Origin: JAABRU01 sp050180235
Lineage (GTDB): Bacteria > Desulfobacterota > Desulfobacteria > Desulfobacterales > Desulfococcaceae
Length of the DNA: 64,000 nucleotides
Assembly (NCBI GenBank): GCA_050180235.1
Contig: JBFXEJ010000002.1
Span: 62,001 to 126,000 of the forward strand
Direction of reading: 5' to 3'
Each line of letters begins with the position of its first letter. Within the stretch, counting starts at the first letter, position 1. The notes below the pieces were generated by a model that was not told the origin of the DNA, did not search any database, and saw only the letters and a program-made list of their open reading frames with translations. This document shows, piece by piece, positions 1 to 7,460 of this stretch. The translations under genes and the position numbers were made by a program.

Positions 1-73
1 GGGTTTGGAACAGGTTGTTTTGATACAGCACCTTGGCAAATTATATTGTTAAATCAAAAAATTCAATAGCTCG

Positions 74-108
74 AATATCATAACGCCATTCTTTTGGCAA
101 ATGATATT
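74..108. repeat. Hairpin downstream of the molybdopterin-domain gene
   Basis: The arms AATATCAT and ATGATATT, with an inner GCCA/TGGC pairing, form an imperfect stem-loop directly after the stop codon of the minus-strand gene ending at 115. It could end the operon transcript, but there is no long T-run, so it may only be a palindromic intergenic repeat. The first ~35 bases of the window (GGGTTTGGAACAGG...) resemble a segment near 15,170-15,200, which suggests another dispersed repeat cut by the window edge. Confidence 0.35.
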
Positions 109-114
109 ATAAAC

Positions 115-573
115 TCACTGCACCAGCACCAGTTCGATATTCCGCAGCCCTTTCACATAGCGTGCGCCGGTAAAATAATCTTCGGCAGAAATCAGCTCAA
201 TCGGATGCTGTATTCCGTCAAATACTGTGCCGTCTCTTTCGATGACAATCATCACGCCGCCGCCGACTGCGGTATTGAATATCTCCTGCCATGAAAACAC
301 GACTTTGTAGCCGTCATCTGCCGAAGCGGCAATGAACATTTTTTTCGTGTCATTGTGTTCTTCGTTCAGAACATCGGCTTTTCGGATCAGATCTCCGAGC
401 AGAACCCCTTTGAATTTTCCGATGCTTCCTTTTGGCGTTCCGCTGCCGCATATTACGGGAATATCCTGAATTTCCTGGGTTTGCATGGAATGAAGTTCTT
501 CCATTCTGATCTCATAAGGCTTTCTGACTCTTCCGGTTATCCTGAGTACAATATCTTTTCTGTCAATATTCAT
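115..573 (-). CDS. Small molybdopterin-dependent oxidoreductase domain protein (sulfite oxidase fold)
   Basis: The 152-residue protein has the pattern of the oxidoreductase molybdopterin-binding domain (sulfite oxidase/YedY fold): an early beta segment RITGRV, a single conserved-type cysteine in VICGSG at about residues 40-45 where the family ligates molybdenum, then G-x-F/KGVLLGDLI and a late region with SAEDYFTGARYVKGLRNIEL. It is a bare domain with no signal peptide, no heme domain and no dimerisation domain, so it is probably cytoplasmic. A GGAGAC Shine-Dalgarno lies six bases before the ATG. It is the last gene of the minus-strand run that starts at the TonB receptor, about 140 bases after the DUF364 gene. 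A cofactor-binding rather than catalytic role is possible, for example as a molybdenum cofactor sensor or store; that is inference. The upstream start region is partly duplicated (see findings). Confidence 0.72.
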   Translation of the reverse strand: MNIDRKDIVLRITGRVRKPYEIRMEELHSMQTQEIQDIPVICGSGTPKGSIGKFKGVLLGDLIRKADVLNEEHNDTKKMFIAASADDGYKVVFSWQEIFNTAVGGGVMIVIERDGTVFDGIQHPIELISAEDYFTGARYVKGLRNIELVLVQ

Positions 574-596
574 GCAGTTGTCTCCAAATATAAATA

Positions 597-690
597 CCCA
601 AGCGAAAGTTTTCAGGTATAAGAAAAACCGGATTTTTCCGGAAAAATCCGGTTTTTCTGAGAACTTTATACCGAAAATTTGGTATTCATG
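597..690. repeat. Palindromic intergenic element (CCGGATTTTTCC family), copy 1
   Basis: A perfect palindrome at 621-658 is centred on TTTTTCCGGAAAAA. Its right flank (GAACTTTATACC.GAAAATTT) recurs next to a related palindrome at 14726-14763. The element sits between two direct repeats of about 27 bases (571-597 and 687-713). As an RNA it would form a very strong hairpin between the DUF364 gene and the molybdopterin-domain gene, so it may lower expression of the last gene. Confidence 0.6.
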
Positions 691-714
691 CTGCTGTCTC
701 CGAATATAAAAACG

Positions 715-1497
715 TCAGGGCTTGACAATCGCATATTTACGCCCGTATTTCATAAAATCCGGAGCGCCGCCGCCTTCCAGAATGACGTGGCGGGCGCCGG
801 CAACATCAAGAATCTTTGTCCCGGCTACGGCATTGACCCCCCGTCTGAACGCGGGTTCAGGAAGCCAGCCAGCCGAAGGTCCCACAATACCGATGAATTT
901 TGCCGATTTTACAAAACTGATCACCTGATCGAAATCTCCGACTGCCACACAGGAACCGGTAATAACCCAAATATCCGCATCTGACAAATCTTTGATATCT
1001 CTGCTGATAATACAGCCGTTATCCTGAATTCCGGGATTCAGCAAGGGGTTATTGTCAACCACGATCAGAGAGGAATAACGCTTCAGCAAAACAGGAATAA
1101 AGGGACCGATATAGCCCACCATACCGATTTTGGAACCATCAGGCAGAAGGTCGAGAAAATCCACTTTTGCAAATTTGTATTTGTCCGGCTCGTTATCCAT
1201 AATCATCTGCGAAACAACAGTAACTGCCGCAATTCCGACACTTCTTTCCAGCGGATGATCCGAAAGCATCAGTTCTGTCAGTTCAAGAATATTCTTTTTT
1301 CTCAGGCTTCCCGCGCTGTGATAATGATTGCAGGACGGGCTTGCCGAATGGGCAGTAAAGCAAACCCCCATTCTGTCATTGCTCAGTTCGACAAACGTAT
1401 AGCCCAGCGATATGGCAACAGTACGGACTTCGGGAAGACTGAGTGATGCAGAACGCTTCTGAACTTCCCGGACAATTTCTTCATTTAATGCAGGCAT
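715..1497 (-). CDS. DUF364/DUF4213 protein (putative heavy-metal chelation domain)
   Basis: This 260-residue protein matches, by eye, the DUF4213-DUF364 architecture. The N-terminal ~100 residues contain the segment MGVCFTAHS and a helical part. The Rossmann-like C-terminal half contains KIGMVGYIGPFIP, SLIVVDNNP, ADIWVITGSCVAVGDFDQV, FIGIVGPSAGWLPEPAFRRGVNAVAG and a glycine-rich EGGGAPDFMKYG end. The family is often described as putative heavy-metal chelation and is commonly found beside metal-complex ABC transporters. Its ATG lies two bases after the ATPase stop, so it is cotranscribed with the transporter. A role in handling the imported metal oxyanion or its chelate in the cytoplasm is inference from position. 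Confidence 0.75.
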   Translation of the reverse strand: MPALNEEIVREVQKRSASLSLPEVRTVAISLGYTFVELSNDRMGVCFTAHSASPSCNHYHSAGSLRKKNILELTELMLSDHPLERSVGIAAVTVVSQMIMDNEPDKYKFAKVDFLDLLPDGSKIGMVGYIGPFIPVLLKRYSSLIVVDNNPLLNPGIQDNGCIISRDIKDLSDADIWVITGSCVAVGDFDQVISFVKSAKFIGIVGPSAGWLPEPAFRRGVNAVAGTKILDVAGARHVILEGGGAPDFMKYGRKYAIVKP

Positions 1498-1498
1498 A

Positions 1499-2299
1499 TC
1501 AGCAAGATCCTTTCCTGATGAGCGATTGCGGAATACAGGTTTTCAGTCCTCTGCCGATTCCGACAATGGCAATTTTTGTATTATACAGACGGCAGACCGT
1601 TTCCTCATCCATAATCTCATCGGGTCTGCCATCCGCGATCACCGCTCCGTTTTGCAGCATAACCACCCGGTCGGCAATCCAGAGCGCGTGATCGGGAAAA
1701 TGAGTGGATTTGATAAATGTATAGCCCTCCTGTGCAAGTCTGCTGATCCGATCCAGCAGCATGATCTGATTTCCGAAATCAAGGCTGGTTGCAGGCTCAT
1801 CCATGACCAGAGTATCAGCCCCCTGAGCCAGCGCTCTGGCAATCAGAACCAACTGCCGCTCCCCGCCGCTGATTTCAGTATAGTTTTTGTCTTTCAGGCG
1901 GAGTACAGACAGCTTTTCCAAGGCATGACAGGCAATATCTTTGTCATGGCTTGAATATCGGGAGAAAAAAGACTTGTGCGGCGTTCTTCCCATCAGCACA
2001 ATATCCGTAACTTTGTACGCAAAAACCATTTTGTGAAACTGAGGCACATAGGCAATCTTTTTTGCCAGTTCTTTGGGCGCAATCTCCGAAACCGATCTGC
2101 CGTTGAAAAACACCGTGCCGTGCTTGGGCGGATAAATTCCGAGGATCACTTTGAGCAGCGTGGTTTTGCCGCTTCCGTTGGGTCCAAGCAGAGAGATGAT
2201 TTCCCCCTGTCTGACAGATAAAGAAACATCTGTCAATACCGGCTTTCGGGAGTAAGAAAACGTGATATGCTCTGCCCGTATCAGCTCCACCTTGACCAT
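1499..2299 (-). CDS. ABC transporter ATP-binding protein, FecE/BtuD/MolC type
   Basis: The 266-residue ATPase is complete: Walker A GPNGSGKTT (39-47), Q-loop near Q87, signature ISGGERQ (143-149), Walker B LVMDEP with E168, and switch H200. Its length and order match the ATPases of type II importers for iron-siderophore, B12 or molybdate (HisP-like core plus a short C-terminal tail). The ATG overlaps the end of the permease gene by 19 bases, a sign of translational coupling. Energises the permease encoded just before it. The substrate cannot be read from the ATPase itself; the ModE-type operators of the operon argue for molybdate or tungstate, as in Haemophilus MolC. Confidence 0.9.
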   Translation of the reverse strand: MVKVELIRAEHITFSYSRKPVLTDVSLSVRQGEIISLLGPNGSGKTTLLKVILGIYPPKHGTVFFNGRSVSEIAPKELAKKIAYVPQFHKMVFAYKVTDIVLMGRTPHKSFFSRYSSHDKDIACHALEKLSVLRLKDKNYTEISGGERQLVLIARALAQGADTLVMDEPATSLDFGNQIMLLDRISRLAQEGYTFIKSTHFPDHALWIADRVVMLQNGAVIADGRPDEIMDEETVCRLYNTKIAIVGIGRGLKTCIPQSLIRKGSC

Positions 2300-3306
2300 C
2301 CTTTTCCCGCATTTTTCAAGATCACGGCAAAAACCGGAATACCAAGCAGTGATGTGAGAATGCCCAGCGGCGTTTCTACCGGAAAAAGCAGTCTCGAAAC
2401 ATTATCCACTGTCAGAAGAAAGCCAGCACCCGTGAGAACTGAGGCAGGCAGCAGAATCCGGTTGTCGGGTCCTGCGATGATCCGGCAGATATGCGGAATC
2501 ACCAGCCCAACCCATCCGATGATGCCGCACAGGGCAACGGTCAGGCTGCTGATCAGAGCCGATATGATGATGAACACCATACGCCACAGCTTTGCATTCA
2601 CGCCCAGGGATCTGGCTTCTTCCTCTCCCATGGTCAGAATATTAAGATACGGAGATAAGAAAAGAAGGATCAGAATGCCGCAGACAATGGGCAGAGATAA
2701 GACCATGATGGTTCTGTTGTCTGCCAGAGCAAATCCTCCCATGAGCCAGTATATGATTGCCGGAAGCTGATTATACGGATCGGCAAGATATTTCATCAGC
2801 AGAAACAGTGAATTGAACAGCCCGCTGCTGATGATTCCGCCCAGTACCAGCAGCAAAATTCTGTCTCCCTGATAAAATCTGCTCAGTCCCACAGCAATTC
2901 CTGCGGCTGCCATGCCGAAAAACACAGCACTGGTCTGAACCATGATCCAGCTTGCGGAAAACACCACTCCGAATGCTGCGCCGAAAGACGATCCGGCAAG
3001 AATGCCGAGGATTCCCGGAGACACCAGCGGATTGATGAAAATTGCCTGAAGCACCGCACCGGAAACCGCCAGCGCAGCACCTACAAGCATTGCGCCCAGA
3101 ATGCGCGGCATTCGGATATGGACAAAAACCGTTTCAAGTGTTTCTGCTCTCTGGGCATCCATGCAGTTCATCCCTGTCAGTTTATGCGCGGTAAAGCACA
3201 GGATTTCCTTCGGACTGACCGGATATCTGCCCAGCGCAAGAGAGGCAAATACAGTCAGTATCAGTATCCCGATCAGCACCGGAAAAAGAATGCGCTGATC
3301 TGTCAT
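2281..3306 (-). CDS. FecCD-family ABC permease (MolB/BtuC-like)
   Basis: The 341-residue protein is strongly hydrophobic with roughly nine to ten membrane segments. It carries family landmarks such as HIRMPRILGAMLVGAALAVSG followed by QAIFINPLVSPGILG, and later GWVGLVIPHICRIIAGPDNR, the cytoplasmic EAA-like coupling region. It is of normal family length (about 330-350). The ATG overlaps the stop of the binding-protein gene (ATGA), so the two are translationally coupled. Forms the inner-membrane channel of a BtuCD-fold importer with the ATPase encoded next. The family transports iron-siderophores, heme, cobalamin and, in Haemophilus MolBC, molybdate/tungstate. Confidence 0.92.
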   Translation of the reverse strand: MTDQRILFPVLIGILILTVFASLALGRYPVSPKEILCFTAHKLTGMNCMDAQRAETLETVFVHIRMPRILGAMLVGAALAVSGAVLQAIFINPLVSPGILGILAGSSFGAAFGVVFSASWIMVQTSAVFFGMAAAGIAVGLSRFYQGDRILLLVLGGIISSGLFNSLFLLMKYLADPYNQLPAIIYWLMGGFALADNRTIMVLSLPIVCGILILLFLSPYLNILTMGEEEARSLGVNAKLWRMVFIIISALISSLTVALCGIIGWVGLVIPHICRIIAGPDNRILLPASVLTGAGFLLTVDNVSRLLFPVETPLGILTSLLGIPVFAVILKNAGKGWSRWS

Positions 3307-4340
3307 CGCTGCAACACCTCTTCCAATGCCCTGTCATCCGGTTCGATGCCGAGAAAGAGTTTGTAAAATGCTTTGGTTTCTTTTGACAAATCAAAAGCAT
3401 AGCGATCCGGATAGAGAAGATGCGTCAGCCATCGAATGCCGAGAAGCCGCATAAAAGACGGCGGACGGTCGAACCAGTTGAACGGATATTTCGGAATCAG
3501 ATGCACGCGTTTGTTTTTCACCGCCCGGACGCTCTGCCATATAGGATTGCCGAATACCTGATCCGCAAAATTTTTCTCCTGAGCAATGATCACATCGGGA
3601 TTGTTCAGCATTACCTGTTCGATGCTCACTCTCACCATGCCGAAATCATCTTCGGCTTTGCACTGATGGATATTCTTCCCTCCGGCAAGAGGAATCAGTT
3701 CCGCGTGAACGGATTGATCGCATTCGGTGCTGAGTCCGTCCGCTGCTTCGGCGTAATATACCGAGACTTTTTTCTCATCGGGAATATCCGAAATTGCGGA
3801 TTCTACGGATTTCATGGCTTTGGCAGCATAATCGCTCAACTCCTGCGCCCGATCTTCCCGATGCAGCAAGCCGCCCATGAACTGAAAAGCTTGGGAATAA
3901 TCGCTCAAGCGGTCAATTTGAATATAAACCAATGGCAGCTTCAACTGCTGTGCGGTCTGCTCGATTTTTTCATTCACTGCCGAATTTTTCCACTTCCAGA
4001 CAATCATAATGTCCGGTCTGATTTGCAGAAGCGTCTCCTGATTGGGCGTTCTTCCCTGACCGAACCAGCCGCCGATGACCGGAAGCCTTGCCATCGCAGG
4101 ATTCAGATAAGGCTGCTCCTTTGGATTGAAAGGATAATTGAGTCCCGCAATCAATGCGGGATCAACGGCATACAGCATGTATGTTGCGGGCGGCGAGGCA
4201 CAATATACCTTTGTTATGGTATCCGGCACAATTACTTTGCGCCCGCTCATGTCCATAATTTCTTTTGCGCCAACCTCTGCCGAAGAAATGATCAGCAGAA
4301 TGAAGCAGAAGAATGCTGCAATCTCATGCTTTTTCTTCAT
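3303..4340 (-). CDS. Periplasmic substrate-binding protein of the FecCD-type importer (MolA-like)
   Basis: I place the start at 4340 (ATG with AAGG seven bases before it) rather than the GTG at 4361, giving 345 residues. An N-terminal signal peptide (KKK, then FFCFILLIISSAEVGA) precedes the mature protein, and there is no lipobox cysteine, so it is probably free in the periplasm. The body has the two-lobe cluster III pattern: DMSGRKVIVP, then the GxxxTPNQETLLQIRPDIMIVWKW region, a linking helix around 150-180, and NNPDVIIAQEK. The segment PFNWFDRPPSFMRLLGIRWL near the end is typical of a subgroup that includes molybdate/tungstate-associated proteins. The gene overlaps fmdE upstream and the permease downstream. 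Confidence 0.85.
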   Translation of the reverse strand: MKKKHEIAAFFCFILLIISSAEVGAKEIMDMSGRKVIVPDTITKVYCASPPATYMLYAVDPALIAGLNYPFNPKEQPYLNPAMARLPVIGGWFGQGRTPNQETLLQIRPDIMIVWKWKNSAVNEKIEQTAQQLKLPLVYIQIDRLSDYSQAFQFMGGLLHREDRAQELSDYAAKAMKSVESAISDIPDEKKVSVYYAEAADGLSTECDQSVHAELIPLAGGKNIHQCKAEDDFGMVRVSIEQVMLNNPDVIIAQEKNFADQVFGNPIWQSVRAVKNKRVHLIPKYPFNWFDRPPSFMRLLGIRWLTHLLYPDRYAFDLSKETKAFYKLFLGIEPDDRALEEVLQR

Positions 4341-4923
4341 AATACGCCTTTCCTTCAGCACACGGCCTGCATAGAATTTTTCCGTCCCGGATGACTTCCC
4401 GCATGTCTTTTATCAGCTCACCGCAGGATTCGCAGATAACTGCTCTCAGCGTTTCTCCGGGAAGATCCTGCGGCTCAATCTGAACGCTCACTTCCCGAAT
4501 CATCAGAAGTTCTTCTTCGGGAATAGCGATCAGTGCCGCAATATTTGCCGCTTTTTCATCTTTTTCCGGCAGATACTGCTGTTCAAGTTTTCTGATCGCT
4601 GCATCGGAATCTGCCCGGACACTGACCCTTACTGCTTTGCCGGTTCCCGTATTGACAAACGTTGCTGCTGTCTTGCCGTAATCCTTTATTTTGATGCTGC
4701 GCCTGCCGGGCGTCCGTTTGCTTACGGATATGATTCCATCCACCGCACATCGGTCTATCTCGGTAAAAATCACCAGATTTCTGCCTTCTGTACCGCCGGG
4801 ATCCCGGATACCGAGTTCTCTTAAGCCTGCTATCGCCATTTTGATGCCGACCACCTGTCCGCCGCACAAATGCCCGTGAAACTTCACCGACTCTTTCAGA
4901 AGATTTTCAAAATCCGTATTCAT
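4324..4923 (-). CDS. FmdE-family protein with C-terminal zinc ribbon
   Basis: The 199-residue protein opens with the FmdE signature FHGHLCGGQVVGIKMA (about residues 12-27) and ends in a zinc ribbon, CESC...CRPC. The family is named after a subunit E once linked to molybdenum formylmethanofuran dehydrogenase, but many members are stand-alone proteins in anaerobes that lack that enzyme. They are often encoded near molybdate or tungstate transport and molybdoenzyme genes. I prefer the ATG at 4923 (GGAG six bases before) over a TTG at 4941. It starts 14 bases after the TonB receptor stop and overlaps the binding-protein gene. A job in metal delivery or cofactor handling is likely but unproven. 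Confidence 0.85.
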   Translation of the reverse strand: MNTDFENLLKESVKFHGHLCGGQVVGIKMAIAGLRELGIRDPGGTEGRNLVIFTEIDRCAVDGIISVSKRTPGRRSIKIKDYGKTAATFVNTGTGKAVRVSVRADSDAAIRKLEQQYLPEKDEKAANIAALIAIPEEELLMIREVSVQIEPQDLPGETLRAVICESCGELIKDMREVIRDGKILCRPCAEGKAYYEEKA

Positions 4924-4937
4924 GACGTTCTCCGCTT

Positions 4938-6965
4938 TCAAAATTCATATCGGACATTTGCCAGATAACTTCTGCCCGGTTCGGGAAAACCTTCATCCAG
5001 CGCATAGTCCTCATCGAAAATGTTATTGACGCCTGCCTCAATAAAAAATCCGTTGTAAACTTCATAGCTCAGCTTGCTGTTTGCCACAAAAAATTCGTCA
5101 GCAACCCGAACCGCGTCAGAAGAACTGTAACGCTTGGAATCATATTCGATATTTCCCATGATACTGAGACGTTCAATGGGAAAATATTGCAGATAGGCAA
5201 ATATCTTGTGCGCCGGCGTATTGAGCAGTTCATCATTGCTGCTTTTGTTATGGCTGTGAAAATAGGTGTAATTGAAACCGCCCTTGAGATTACTGAGAAT
5301 CTGTCCTGACACACCGATTTCTATACCATACTGATCAACATCTCCGATATTCTGATTCTGATTGAGCGTCTTGGAAGGATCGCTTGGATCAGGAATCTTT
5401 TTGGAAAGAATGAAGTCACTGGTATCACTGAAAAACAGCGTGGTTTCCACGAGCAGTTTCTTGAATATCGTCTGCTGATATCCGATTTCATAATTGACGG
5501 ATTTTTCAGGATCAAGTTCCGGGTTGGGCAGAGCAGTTCCCATTTTATACGAATACTTGTCCTTGAAAGACGGAATGCGGGATTTTGCCGCAGCAGATAT
5601 ATGGGCCAGTCCGTCTTCCATCACCTTGTAAAAAAGACCGATCTGAGGATTGAATGCAGAGGTATCGCCTGTCTCAAAATCAAACACGGTCTTTGTTGCT
5701 GAATTAAGGTTTTGTGCTTCCATCGTATTCACCTGATCATAGGAGATTCCGGCAATCGCATATAAATTTTCCGTAATATCCGCAGTATCTTCAAGCCCGA
5801 GAGACCAGATTTCATCCTCGAATCTTTGTACAGGATAGCCCTCATTATGCTCTTTGTGGATATCCCGCTTATAATGAACAGCAGCTTTCAGCGTATTTTT
5901 CGGCAGCAGTGTTGTTCCCAGTTCAACGGAAGCTCCGGCAGTATGATCGTCATACCAGCTTTTGAAAGAGGATTTTTTGGTCATGGTGCTGTATGTGCTG
6001 TCATCATAGGAATAGAGCGAATTATCGAAAAGATCATAATAAAGCCTTGATTTGATATACGAAGCAGTCCCAAGAGCAGTATTGGAGTTGAAATAGAAAC
6101 TTTCTTTGTCCCAGTACGGCCACTGCCAATATTTGGCGGTCGTGGATTTATCAGTTCCGGCATACGGAGGTGTTCCCTTCTCGCCATCCTGCCTGATATA
6201 GCTGAAGGCATATTCATCCTTTTCATTGGGGGTATAACCGAGTTTGAAACTGAATTTACTGTCTGTCCGGTATGAATTTTCCCGTTTTCCGCCATCTTCG
6301 GTTGCAGTCGGAGTGAAATCATCCGATACCCTGAAATAATCGCTGTCAGCATACGATGCGCCACCCTGCAGATACCATTTTCCCTGATTGGTGCCGAAAT
6401 TCCCATAGACATTGTATGTATCTCCTGATGCATATCCGGCTCCGGCATTCATTTCAAAGGCTTTGACCGGCTTTTTGGATACCATATTGATGGCTCCGCC
6501 CATCGTATTAGGACCGTAAAGCACCGATGTGAATCCTTTGGATACCACGATTTCGGAAAGATCAAACGTAGTGAACCGCCCCAGATCCGGATAGCCGTCA
6601 TAGGGAACATAAATCGGAATCCCGTCCAAGAAAATCGGAACATGCTTGATGTCAAACCCTCTGACAGAAAGCATCAGTTCATTTCTCTGTCCACTATGTG
6701 TGAGCGTTACACCCGGCAGAAGATTCACGGCATCTGCCAGATTATTTCTGTCAAACAGCCGCATGTCCTCATCATCAACCTTTTCTATGGTCGTATTTTT
6801 GCTCTCCTCTGCTTTTCCGATTACTTCGATTTCACCCAGATAAAAAATCTGTTTCGGGCTATTTTCATCCACATTGCTCTGTTCTTCCTGCGCCCATCCT
6901 GTCAGGGAAAGTGCCAGAGCCAGCGACAGCACTGCAATACTCCTTATCATACACCGCATCATCAT
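4938..6965 (-). CDS. TonB-dependent outer membrane receptor
   Basis: The 675-residue protein has a Sec signal peptide (residues 1-25, ending GWAQ), a TonB-box-like segment (GEIEVIG, about 44-50), and a plug domain with DAVNLLPGVTL, RGFDIKHVPIFLDGIPIYVPYDG and GPNTMGGAINMVSKKP. The rest is a beta-barrel of alternating aromatic and polar strands ending in the C-terminal phenylalanine (YLANVRYEF) used by the BAM machinery. It is the first gene of the operon; AAGGAG lies directly before the ATG and a ModE-type box abuts it. It probably brings a metal complex across the outer membrane for the MolABC-like importer downstream. Classical oxyanions pass porins, so the true ligand may be a chelated molybdate/tungstate or another complex. 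Confidence 0.93.
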   Translation of the reverse strand: MMMRCMIRSIAVLSLALALSLTGWAQEEQSNVDENSPKQIFYLGEIEVIGKAEESKNTTIEKVDDEDMRLFDRNNLADAVNLLPGVTLTHSGQRNELMLSVRGFDIKHVPIFLDGIPIYVPYDGYPDLGRFTTFDLSEIVVSKGFTSVLYGPNTMGGAINMVSKKPVKAFEMNAGAGYASGDTYNVYGNFGTNQGKWYLQGGASYADSDYFRVSDDFTPTATEDGGKRENSYRTDSKFSFKLGYTPNEKDEYAFSYIRQDGEKGTPPYAGTDKSTTAKYWQWPYWDKESFYFNSNTALGTASYIKSRLYYDLFDNSLYSYDDSTYSTMTKKSSFKSWYDDHTAGASVELGTTLLPKNTLKAAVHYKRDIHKEHNEGYPVQRFEDEIWSLGLEDTADITENLYAIAGISYDQVNTMEAQNLNSATKTVFDFETGDTSAFNPQIGLFYKVMEDGLAHISAAAKSRIPSFKDKYSYKMGTALPNPELDPEKSVNYEIGYQQTIFKKLLVETTLFFSDTSDFILSKKIPDPSDPSKTLNQNQNIGDVDQYGIEIGVSGQILSNLKGGFNYTYFHSHNKSSNDELLNTPAHKIFAYLQYFPIERLSIMGNIEYDSKRYSSSDAVRVADEFFVANSKLSYEVYNGFFIEAGVNNIFDEDYALDEGFPEPGRSYLANVRYEF

Positions 6966-7020
6966 GTCTCCTTCGTTATATTATTTTTGACATAACGCTA
7001 TGCCATTTAAAAAATAAAGA
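6943..7020 (-). repeat. Proximal copy of the duplicated promoter/start region of the TonB operon
   Basis: The segment from CTTATCATACACCG through the operator to GCCATTTAAAAAATAAA is repeated, slightly diverged, at 7051-7141. It includes the first seven codons, Shine-Dalgarno (AAGGAG) and ModE-type box of the receptor gene. The upstream copy retains an ATG with a damaged Shine-Dalgarno (AAGCAG) and a stop after four codons, so only this proximal copy starts the receptor. Confidence 0.75.
6974..6997 (-). promoter_or_regulatory. ModE-type operator, proximal
   Basis: The half-sites CGTTATAT and ACATAACG are separated by eight bases. From memory this is the same half-site pair and spacing as the E. 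coli modABCD operator. It lies immediately before the Shine-Dalgarno of the TonB receptor gene, where bound ModE-molybdate would block transcription initiation or early elongation. No modE gene is in the window. Confidence 0.8.
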
Positions 7021-7050
7021 GCGGCAGAACCAACGGCAAAACTGGCCCGC

Positions 7051-7141
7051 CTTATCATACACCGTATCATTATATCTGATTCATGTCTGCTTCGTTATGT
7101 TATTTTTGACATAACGCTATATGCCATCTTAAAAATAAAAA
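7051..7141 (-). repeat. Distal, degenerate copy of the TonB operon start region
   Basis: This is a second copy of the segment at 6943-7020, offset by 119 bases at the operators. It contains an ATG followed by three codons and a stop, and a mutated ribosome site, so it is a vestigial gene start. Its operator is intact and even more symmetrical than the proximal one. Confidence 0.7.
7093..7116 (-). promoter_or_regulatory. ModE-type operator, distal (perfect 8-base inverted repeat)
   Basis: CGTTATGT and ACATAACG are exact reverse complements with an eight-base spacer. Its centre is 119 bases from the proximal box, roughly eleven helical turns, which would allow two dimers to sit on the same DNA face. 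Probable second ModE site for the receptor operon. Confidence 0.8.
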
Positions 7142-7199
7142 GTCAATGTTAATTTTTCAACAGTTCGATAACTTGCCAATATTTTTTTAAACTGACAAC

Positions 7200-7400
7200 A
7201 TGGTATATATTGATCCCATTTTGTTTTTTTCGGTATGATTTTCAGCCCGCTTCAGCCGATTGGAGCGGGGGCAGGCCTGAAACCGATATTGGGACAAAAA
7301 ACGGTAATGGTACTTCTGATACTGATTACTGCCGGGGCAGCCCCTGCGGTTGCCCCGGATTCGCAGGGGCAGGCCCTGCTTTGTCAGTATAAAAAGTCCC
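7200..7400. repeat. Non-coding palindromic segment
   Basis: The stretch between the operators and the quinone reductase gene has no convincing gene. It begins with GATCCCATTTTGTTTTTTTC and has a matching inverted end (GGGACAAAAAACGG) near 7292-7305, like a diverged relative of the MITE family at 43.6-45.5 kb. A GC-rich hairpin follows (GCCCCTGCG / CGCAGGGGC, about 7340-7372). Open frames here are low-complexity by-products of the repeats. Confidence 0.5.
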
Positions 7401-7460
7401 ACTGTCCAAAAAAACACCCGTCACCGGGGAGCGGATCGCCACGTCAGTTGCAGGCGGGTA

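Noticed and set aside
6974..7116. Interpretation of the CGTTAT/ATAACG palindromes as Fur boxes, given the siderophore-like transporter
   Set aside because: Fur sites are AT-rich GATAAT-type 19-mers; these have CG-ended half-sites with an eight-base spacer, which fits ModE.
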